DNA of 47,175 nucleotides from Chryseobacterium gleum (GTDB lineage: Bacteria > Bacteroidota > Bacteroidia > Flavobacteriales_F > PHOS-HE28): assembly GCA_945872795.1 (NCBI GenBank), contig CAMCAZ010000024.1, positions 1 to 47,175 of the forward strand, given 5' to 3'. Positions 40,540-47,175 of the stretch are shown in pieces (positions within the stretch are counted from its first letter, which is position 1; the number at the start of each line of letters is the position of its first letter). The notes beneath the pieces were generated by a model. That model saw only the letters and a list, made by a program, of their open reading frames with translations. It did no database searches and was not told where the DNA came from. The position numbers were made by a program, and so were the translations under genes.

Positions 40540-43500
40540 TCAGCGGCCAAGCCCCGGTGTTCCACCATAGATGCTCACCCCCCGTTGCGCGTACGCACCG
40601 AACACATGCTCATACACCCGGCCGCACTTCTGTTGGTATAGCTCCGGGGTATAGACCCTTGGTAATTCCTTGTCCAATAGGTCCTCGATGGCGAGCTTCA
40701 CTTTGGCGCGCGCGTCGTTGCGTTGGCGCCAGTCCAGGGTGAGCAGTTCTTTGAGCTTACTGAGCAGGTCCTTCGCGGCCTTCTTCACGTCCTCCTCTTC
40801 AGCTTTGCTCAGGTCTGGTCCCGGGCGCGTGAGCAGGTCAAAGATGGTGAGCTCCTCTTCACTCAGGTTCTCACGGACGTGCCGCTGCTCCTCAGCGCTC
40901 ATGTCCTTCATCATGAGCAACAGCGCCTCGTAGAGCTGCTGGATGTTCCGACTTCCGGTATAATAGGAATCGATGAGGTCCTCGAACTTCTCCAGGTAGT
41001 TGGCGCGGGTGGGGTTCAGGCGCACCAAGCGTTCCAAGCGGGAACGGATGGCCGCTTTGAGGCGCTCCAACTCGGTATGCTTGTGCTGGGTCTTCTTGAA
41101 CTTCTTGGCAAGAGCCTCGAAGTCGATCTTGCTCAGGTCCAGAGGCGGTGTCTGCTCACTGTTGATCACGAAACCCTCCGAGGCGATGGAGCGGTCAAGC
41201 AGATCATTGATGGCGTTCATGACACCGCTGATGTCCGGCTTCTTGGTGCCGGTCTTCTTCGCAATTTCATTGGCGATGGTGGCCAATGCAGAGACCTGGT
41301 TGATGAACTCCGCGGCGTGCTTGTCCGGCTTCACGGCGTTGTACAATGCCTCCACCAATTTCTGGTGGGCTTGGAAGGTCTTGCGAACGGTGTCGGGCGC
41401 GATGAAGGCCTCCACGGCATCGTTCAAACGCTCAAGCCGGTCCAAATTCCGGGAGACCATGAAGGCGGAGAGGTCCACCCCATGCCCTGTGCAGAAAGTA
41501 GCTGCCTCGCTCAGCGCGTTGCGCAGGTCGGCCACGAGCTTTGCCTTGTCCTGCACCGGTGTTTTGCCGCCCTTGTCCTGTGTGTAGATGGCCAGCGCCT
41601 TTTCCAGCGAGGCGAACACGTTCGCGTAGTCCACGATAAGGCCGCTGTGCTTGCCGGGGTACACGCGGTTGGCCCGCGCGATGGTTTGCATCAGCGTGTG
41701 GTTGCGCATGGGCTTGTCCAGGTAGATGGTGCTGCAGCTGGGCGCATCAAAACCGGTGAGCCACATGGCACACACGAACACCAGGCGGAACGGGTCCTTC
41801 GGATCCTTGAACTTCTCGTCCATCGCCTCGTTCACCATCCGGGCGCGATGCGGGGTGATGTCGATGCCTTGCTTGCGCATCTCCTCCACCTCGTTCTGTG
41901 CACCGCTCACCACCACGGCCATATCCGTGGTCTCCAGCACGTCCAAGCGGACCAATAGTTCCCGCAGGGCCTCCTGGTCGCGCTCGCCTTTCGTGTCGCG
42001 CTGTTCGGCGATCGCGCGTTCGGTCCGCACTTTCTCCTCCTTCCAGTAGCGCTGCACCTTGTCGTACATCTTCAAGGCGGTCGCCTTGTCTATGCTCACC
42101 ACCATGGCCTTGCCTTGGAAACCACGGCCCAGGTAGTGCTGCACGATGTCACGTGCTACGGTGTTGAGGCGGTCGCCGCGCGTGATCAGGTGGTACTGTT
42201 TGCCCAGTTCGCGCTCCAACTTCTTCTCGGCGAGGGCGTCCAGTTCCGCCGCTTCGATCAGGTCGTAGATCTGATCGTTCAGGTCGGGGTTCTCCAGCTT
42301 CAGTTCCGGTGTTCGGTTCTCATAGAACAGCGGCACCGTGGCACCATCCTCGGCGCTCTGCTGGTAGTCGTAGATGGAAACGTAGTCACCGAACACTTCG
42401 CGGGTGCGCTCCTCACCGGCCAGCAGCGGCGTGCCGGTGAAGGCGAGGAACAGCGCATTGGGCAGGGCCGTACGCATGTTCATGGCCAGCGTATCATACT
42501 GGCTGCGGTGCGCTTCGTCCGTGAGCACGATGATGTCCCTCCGCGAGTTCAGCACCTCGGTGGTCTGGAACTTCTGGATCAGCGTGAACACGTAGCGGTG
42601 GTTGGCGCGCAGCAGGTCGCGCAGGTGTGCACCGCTGGTGGCGTGGCAGGTTTTGCTGTCCTCCTCGCTCACGGCACCCACGGCCTTGAAGGTGCCCGCG
42701 ATCTGGTCATCCAGGTCCTGCCGGTCGGTGATCACCACGAAGGTCCAGTTGCCGGGCAGCTTGCGCAGGATCTTCTGCGCGTAGAACACCATGCTGAAGC
42801 TCTTCCCGCTGCCCTGCGTATGCCAGAACACACCGCCCTGGCTGCTGCCGCGTGCATGCGCCACCATGCTGGCATGTATGGCGTTGTTCACGCCCAGGAA
42901 CTGGTGGTTTTGGGCCATGGCCTTGATGGTGCCGGCCTTGTGCTCGCTGAACAACACGAAGTTCTCCACCAGGTCCAGCAGGCGGCCCTTGTCGCACACG
43001 CCGCGCAACATCACCTCCAGGCTCACGCGGCGCGGTTCGTCCTCGCGCTCGATCCGTTTCCATTCGCTGAAGCGTTCCCAATCCGCGGTGAGCGAGCCCA
43101 CCTTGCTTTCCGTACCGTTGCTAGCGATCAGCAGGGCGTTGTACACGAAGAGGGGAGGTACCCCGTTCTCCGCGTGCTTGTAGCTGGTGAGGTTGCCATC
43201 GAAGCCTTGCCTTGCGGGCACACCGGGCTTCTTCAGTTCGATCACCACCCACGGTAGGCCGTTCACGAAACCCACCAGGTCGGGGATGCAGTTGTACAGG
43301 ATGCCGCTCACCTTGAACTGGTTCACCAGCAGGAAGTCGTTCTGCGCGGGTTCCTCCCAATCCACCAGCCGCAGGCGCTGCTGCTTCTGCCCGCCACGTT
43401 CGCGGTCCGGTATGCTCACCAGCAAGCCGTCTCGCAACAGGCCGAACACTTCCAGGTTGGCCTGCACCAAGCTCTTGGTGCTGCGGTCGCGCACCAGTTC

Positions 43501-43728
43501 GTCCACGGCCAGGGTGATAACCTCTTCGGGCTGTTCGGGGTTCAGTTTCTTCAGTGCTGCACGCAGGCGCGGCACCAGCACCACCTCGTTCTGGGCAGTG
43601 CGGCCCAGGGTGCCCGTGGAACCGAACTCCTCCTCCTTGGCTGCGAGAACTTCCCAGCCCAACTGTTCAAACAGCTGCATGGCGGGGAACTCCACCAGTT
43701 CGTACTCGCTATCGATCACGGGCGACAT
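40540..43728 (-). CDS. hsdR: Type I restriction endonuclease subunit R
   Basis: The protein has 1062 residues, normal for HsdR. The N-terminal PD-(D/E)XK nuclease reads 'PDLVGFVNGLPWVVIELKKP' near residues 142-165. The SF2 translocase has Walker A 'HTQGSGKS' near 302, 'ITDRQDLDDQ', the DEAH box 'LTDEAHRS' near 402, 'AFTGTPL' and later 'VCAMWLTGFDAP' and 'QTIARANRVYPGK'. HsdR translocates DNA and cuts it when the HsdM/HsdS complex meets an unmodified site. The gene begins 11 bases after the DUF262 fusion gene. It appears intact, and its base composition is nearer the host average than that of the gene upstream. Confidence 0.96.
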   Translation of the reverse strand: MSPVIDSEYELVEFPAMQLFEQLGWEVLAAKEEEFGSTGTLGRTAQNEVVLVPRLRAALKKLNPEQPEEVITLAVDELVRDRSTKSLVQANLEVFGLLRDGLLVSIPDRERGGQKQQRLRLVDWEEPAQNDFLLVNQFKVSGILYNCIPDLVGFVNGLPWVVIELKKPGVPARQGFDGNLTSYKHAENGVPPLFVYNALLIASNGTESKVGSLTADWERFSEWKRIEREDEPRRVSLEVMLRGVCDKGRLLDLVENFVLFSEHKAGTIKAMAQNHQFLGVNNAIHASMVAHARGSSQGGVFWHTQGSGKSFSMVFYAQKILRKLPGNWTFVVITDRQDLDDQIAGTFKAVGAVSEEDSKTCHATSGAHLRDLLRANHRYVFTLIQKFQTTEVLNSRRDIIVLTDEAHRSQYDTLAMNMRTALPNALFLAFTGTPLLAGEERTREVFGDYVSIYDYQQSAEDGATVPLFYENRTPELKLENPDLNDQIYDLIEAAELDALAEKKLERELGKQYHLITRGDRLNTVARDIVQHYLGRGFQGKAMVVSIDKATALKMYDKVQRYWKEEKVRTERAIAEQRDTKGERDQEALRELLVRLDVLETTDMAVVVSGAQNEVEEMRKQGIDITPHRARMVNEAMDEKFKDPKDPFRLVFVCAMWLTGFDAPSCSTIYLDKPMRNHTLMQTIARANRVYPGKHSGLIVDYANVFASLEKALAIYTQDKGGKTPVQDKAKLVADLRNALSEAATFCTGHGVDLSAFMVSRNLDRLERLNDAVEAFIAPDTVRKTFQAHQKLVEALYNAVKPDKHAAEFINQVSALATIANEIAKKTGTKKPDISGVMNAINDLLDRSIASEGFVINSEQTPPLDLSKIDFEALAKKFKKTQHKHTELERLKAAIRSRLERLVRLNPTRANYLEKFEDLIDSYYTGSRNIQQLYEALLLMMKDMSAEEQRHVRENLSEEELTIFDLLTRPGPDLSKAEEEDVKKAAKDLLSKLKELLTLDWRQRNDARAKVKLAIEDLLDKELPRVYTPELYQQKCGRVYEHVFGAYAQRGVSIYGGTPGLGR

Positions 43729-43739
43729 GATGCGAACAC

Positions 43740-46004
43740 CTACTTGAACCGTTGTTGGATATACTCATGCATGTGGCTCGCAGGCAATGCCGGGGATGAT
43801 GCCCCAGCGCGGATATAGAACTCTTCGCCCCCACCGTTCTTCAGGAACACGGGTTTCTTGCTTGCCGCGCATTCGATCGCGAGGATCCTGCTGCCATTCA
43901 CATCGGCGAATGTGGTCTTGAGGCAGGCGAAAACCGCTGGACCGAGCCGGTCCTTGATGATGTTGTCCAGGTGCAGCGCCATCTTGTCCTCGTTAGGGAA
44001 GTTGTCCTGCTGAAGTCCGATGGCCTCGCCATCGTCATTGACGCCGACGAACAGCGTACCTCCCGTAGAATTGAGGAACCCGGTCAGTGTCTTCAAGACG
44101 GCGTGTTCCATCTTCGGGTCGTTCTGCCCGGTGTGCAGGTTCACTCGGAGGGTGGCTTTGAACTCGGTCTGCACACCCTCGCCCCGGCTGATGCGTGCCT
44201 CGAACGTATCCTCTACCTCAGCGATCACCTCGCCGTGGGTCAGGCGATGGTAGCCGTCCGCGATCACTTGGGCGATGCCCATCCGGCGTGCGACAAGGAA
44301 CTCCTGGTACTCCATCTGGTCCCAACCGGTTGGCAGTGCGTGCCAGTATGCTTGGCTCGCCTGCTCCTTGGGCGAAAGACGGCTCCAATACTTGGGCAGG
44401 TAGTCCGAGGGAGGCGTGTCCGAGATGGTGATGTTATCGTTCCATTCCACCAACGCGTAGTTCGCCAGCTGGTTGGTTTCCCGCGTACCGGAGAAGCCCA
44501 ATTCCGCCAGGTAGCTCTTTGGGTAGAGATGGTGGCGCTCGGCAGCGTTCTTCGTTGACTTGATGGCCGGGTCAAGCACATCGCGTGTGCGCTTCTTGGA
44601 GAACAGCGCGCGTGCGTCGAAAAGGTTTAGCGAGGCCAGGTAGGCATAGAGCAGGGGACTGCTGGCGGATGATGTATCCAGTCGGTTCGGCAACGTCACC
44701 GACCAAAAATCCGCAGTCAATTCAGCAACCATCACCCGTTCCACCCAGGAGAGAAATTCCGCAGCCGTGGTCACATTGCGGAGATCTGCCAGATCGCGCT
44801 CCATCAGTGTCTCCGGAGAGCCGCCGGTGTAACGTGAAGTAATGGAGGCCATGAAGTACCAGCGGCCAATTATCTGCCCGAGTGTGTTCGCCTTCACGTT
44901 CAAGTCGATGCGGCCGATCAGGTAGAGGATGTACGTATAGTAGATCGTGGTCTGGGAACTGATCAAGTTCCCTCCGGTGAAACCACTCTGCCGCAGGATG
45001 CCCAGGTAGTCGTGCCAGTGCGTCAGGTTCAATACATGCGCTTGGGCTTCCTTCAACTTTGCGAACTGGGTGTCGCGGAGCTCTTCGCTGAACACCTCCG
45101 TCTCCATGTCCTTGCCGCGCAATACCGAATACGCGCTCTTGAGCCGGGCACGGCGGAAGGCCATACCCACCGCCACGCGCAAGAGCTGATCCGGCGATGG
45201 ATCCACGAAGTGGTTGAAAGGACTCGGCCCCGACTTGGAAGGCTCGCGTGCCGTCCGGCAGAAGTCCTCCAACTCCTTCCGACCGTCTTCCCAGAACACG
45301 GACATCAGTGTCAGGATGAAGTCCGCTTGGTTCAGCTTCTTCCCCTCGCTATTGATGCGCACAAAGACCTCGGCCACCTGCTCTTCCTCAATGCTAGCCG
45401 ATAGCTGTAACGTGGTGAAGGGATAGCTCGTGAGGCTGAACAACTTTTGCAAAGACTGCTCGCATGCCTTCTTCTCTGCCTCGGTGAACGGCTTGTCGTT
45501 CTTCTCCCGGTAAGCCTTCAAGCTCTCCAGGTAGTTGCCGATGATGCTGTACTGACTGGCGGAGGGTGCGAAGAGTGCCGAAATGTTCGGCAGGTACTCC
45601 GGATCCTTGCGGATGGCCGCATCACAGACTTGGAAACTCCCATCCGTGGGCCGGAAGGCGATCTCGATCTGCTCGGTCTCGTAATTCTCGCGCAATACCT
45701 TAATGCCTTTTAGCACGGCATAGAGCGAGGTGAGTCGTTGTTGCCCATCCACGATAAGGAGCTGGGGCACCTTCTGGTGGTTGGCCGCGCCGATCTGCTT
45801 GGTCTTCTCACCTACCTGGTTCTCCCAGAACAGGAAGTAGCCCACGGGGTATCCCCGGTACATGGAGTCGAACAGGTCGCGCACCTTGGCGTTCTTCCAT
45901 ACGAAAGGGCGCTGGATGTCGGGCAACCCGATCTCGCCCATTTGGATGTCGTCGATCAGCTTGGAGAGAGAATAGCCGACTTCCTTGAAAAGAGTTGCGC
46001 TCAT
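43740..46004 (-). CDS. DUF262-HNH-AlbA_2 fusion protein embedded in a type I restriction operon
   Basis: The protein has 754 residues. The N-terminal DUF262 (GmrS/ParB-like) domain has 'IGLPDIQRPFVWK' and the nucleotide-binding DGQQR at 86-90. A central helical part leads to an HNH-like region near 488-520 ('AERHHLYPKSYLAELG', then 'NQLANYALVEWNDN'), the position of DUF1524 in GmrSD-type proteins. From about 605 a Schlafen/AlbA_2 domain follows ('EGVQTEFKATLRVN', 'LTGFLNSTGGTLFVGVNDDGEAIGL', 'EFYIRAGASS'). It overlaps hsdS by four bases (ATGA) and stops 11 bases before hsdR. GmrSD and SspE use DUF262 to sense or cut modified phage DNA; AlbA_2 proteins are frequent hsd-linked ORFs. A phage-sensing effector guarding the restriction system is inferred. 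Confidence 0.85.
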   Translation of the reverse strand: MSATLFKEVGYSLSKLIDDIQMGEIGLPDIQRPFVWKNAKVRDLFDSMYRGYPVGYFLFWENQVGEKTKQIGAANHQKVPQLLIVDGQQRLTSLYAVLKGIKVLRENYETEQIEIAFRPTDGSFQVCDAAIRKDPEYLPNISALFAPSASQYSIIGNYLESLKAYREKNDKPFTEAEKKACEQSLQKLFSLTSYPFTTLQLSASIEEEQVAEVFVRINSEGKKLNQADFILTLMSVFWEDGRKELEDFCRTAREPSKSGPSPFNHFVDPSPDQLLRVAVGMAFRRARLKSAYSVLRGKDMETEVFSEELRDTQFAKLKEAQAHVLNLTHWHDYLGILRQSGFTGGNLISSQTTIYYTYILYLIGRIDLNVKANTLGQIIGRWYFMASITSRYTGGSPETLMERDLADLRNVTTAAEFLSWVERVMVAELTADFWSVTLPNRLDTSSASSPLLYAYLASLNLFDARALFSKKRTRDVLDPAIKSTKNAAERHHLYPKSYLAELGFSGTRETNQLANYALVEWNDNITISDTPPSDYLPKYWSRLSPKEQASQAYWHALPTGWDQMEYQEFLVARRMGIAQVIADGYHRLTHGEVIAEVEDTFEARISRGEGVQTEFKATLRVNLHTGQNDPKMEHAVLKTLTGFLNSTGGTLFVGVNDDGEAIGLQQDNFPNEDKMALHLDNIIKDRLGPAVFACLKTTFADVNGSRILAIECAASKKPVFLKNGGGEEFYIRAGASSPALPASHMHEYIQQRFK

Positions 46005-47175
46005 GCTTCAATAGTGTTTACCTCCACCCGCCCATTCATCAACCGCGGCAACAACAGGTCACGCGTCCGGCGGAGGTTCGCGGTCTGGAATATGAGGGTT
46101 TGCATCTGTTCGATCGCGTTGTCCACGAAGGCGGAGAACTTGGACAGAAGCTCCTCCGGTGGAACAGCTACAGGGTAATCCCTTAGCACCTTCCAATCCG
46201 CTCGTGGCATCTTCGACCCATTCGATGTTGCTGTCGCATGGGCGACGAACTCGTCGCTTGAGGCACAGCAGGTAGCCAGTGCGTGGTAACGGTCTGTCTT
46301 GGCCCGTATGACGATCGTGTCCGAAGAGCACAGGCCGTCGAAGGGGGCTACGGAGACCTTGTGGAAGTATGGCCGGATCTTTCCGAAGAGCACATCGCCC
46401 TTCTTGAAGAGCAACTTGCTGGAACCTAGATCACGGCTGTATTCCCATGCATCCAGCGCCAATGATCGCCTTGGTATATGCTCAAGGCCCAGATAAGGAA
46501 CCTCTTCATCCAGTTCACCCTTGGCGACTGAACTGCGCACACTGTCCGTGATCTCATCCAACCGCTTCACCTCCCACCCCTCCGGCAATTCACCACCACC
46601 CATCACCGCCCCCGGCGCCCGGAAATACACGAACCACTCCCGGTACAGCGCCCGCGCCATCTGCTCCAGCGCCGCAATGCGCCGCTGGTTGTTCGCGATC
46701 AGCTCGTCGTACGCTGAGAGGATGCCCGCGATGCGGCGTTGGGTGGGGAGGTCGGGGAGGTCGAAATCAAAACTGGTAAGGATCTGTGCATTGGCATTCG
46801 GCTGGGCCGCACCGCCCATGTGTCGCTGGATGAATTCCTTGTACCCGGCAGATTCAACGAGGAAGCCAATGAACCGCGCATCTACGTCTGCGCTCGGTTG
46901 GATTCTGATCAAGTATGATGCGAAGACGGCTTCTGGTGGATCTTGGATGTACTTCGCCCAGCCTGTTGTAGCGCCTGTTCGTGCGATCACAATATCCCCA
47001 GTCTTCAGCCGGTACTTTTCCAGCTTACTAGGCTCGATGGGACAATATGGTACCGCATTCCAATCGATCAGATCGGGAACGATGTCGGTTATCCTCAAAA
47101 ACTTGGGGCCGATCTGTTGGCTGTCGGAACTGGCCGTATAGCCATATTCAACCGTGTCGCAGACTTCGCGGAGGG
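46001..47175 (-). CDS. hsdS: Type I restriction specificity subunit S, 5' partial
   Basis: About 390 residues are visible and the frame runs off the right edge; only a short N-terminal stretch seems missing, since 'VCDTVEYGYTASSDS' close to the edge is the usual opening of target-recognition domain 1. The first TRD ends with 'QILTSFDFDLPDLPTQRRIAGILSAYDELIANN', a conserved spacer helix. TRD 2 runs from 'GWEVKRLDEITDSVRSS' to 'DYPVAVPPEELLSKFSAF', followed by a second conserved helix. HsdS chooses the bipartite DNA target for HsdM and HsdR. hsdM is expected just outside the window. Confidence 0.93.
   Translation of the reverse strand, partial: LREVCDTVEYGYTASSDSQQIGPKFLRITDIVPDLIDWNAVPYCPIEPSKLEKYRLKTGDIVIARTGATTGWAKYIQDPPEAVFASYLIRIQPSADVDARFIGFLVESAGYKEFIQRHMGGAAQPNANAQILTSFDFDLPDLPTQRRIAGILSAYDELIANNQRRIAALEQMARALYREWFVYFRAPGAVMGGGELPEGWEVKRLDEITDSVRSSVAKGELDEEVPYLGLEHIPRRSLALDAWEYSRDLGSSKLLFKKGDVLFGKIRPYFHKVSVAPFDGLCSSDTIVIRAKTDRYHALATCCASSDEFVAHATATSNGSKMPRADWKVLRDYPVAVPPEELLSKFSAFVDNAIEQMQTLIFQTANLRRTRDLLLPRLMNGRVEVNTIEA

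Overview
The window looks like a chromosome segment from a GC-rich member of the Bacteroidota, most likely a Flavobacteriales-type environmental bacterium. The markers are three proteins with type IX secretion system (T9SS) C-terminal sorting domains, a PorP/SprF-family outer-membrane protein, many small lipoproteins and outer-membrane beta-barrels, and promoter-like boxes of the Bacteroidota type (TTG/TTTG, about 19-20 bases, then TAnnTTTG). No rRNA, tRNA, insertion sequence or CRISPR array was seen. Both ends cut through genes: a response regulator on the left and a type I restriction specificity subunit on the right.

Positions 1-15119 hold a truncated OmpR-type response regulator, a T9SS type A cargo protein, and an AddB-like nuclease and AddA-like helicase-nuclease on the minus strand. 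The two Add-like genes are separated by a small orphan gene and a T9SS type B PKD protein on the plus strand. A GNAT acetyltransferase is translationally coupled to the helicase. Next comes a tight operon of an MbnP-like lipoprotein with two di-haem peroxidase (MbnH/CcpA-like) lipoproteins, then a flavoprotein of the disulfide-reductase fold that lacks both redox cysteines.

Positions 15290-22414 are a three-gene overlapping operon: a 1510-residue PKD-repeat adhesin with a type B sorting signal, a PorE-like TPR/beta-propeller protein without the OmpA domain, and a PorP/SprF-like partner. It ends in an array of 44-bp GC-rich intergenic repeats closed by an inverted copy. Positions 22707-28309 carry an ABC-F ATPase, a SCO/DUF2490/lipoprotein operon and a long-chain acyl-CoA ligase. 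Positions 28470-38430 hold small exported proteins and beta-barrels, plus a sulfatase with its own formylglycine-generating enzyme. Both of these are predicted lipoproteins and share a short post-signal motif.

Positions 38431-47175 look like an accessory defence island read leftward: hsdS (partial), a DUF262/HNH/AlbA_2 fusion protein, hsdR, then three small genes of unknown role and a structured non-coding stretch. The fusion gene overlaps hsdS by four bases and ends 11 bases before hsdR, so it is built into the type I restriction operon. This is the best candidate in the window for an under-described system. Many long reading frames on the opposite strand of these genes are by-products of high GC content and were left out.
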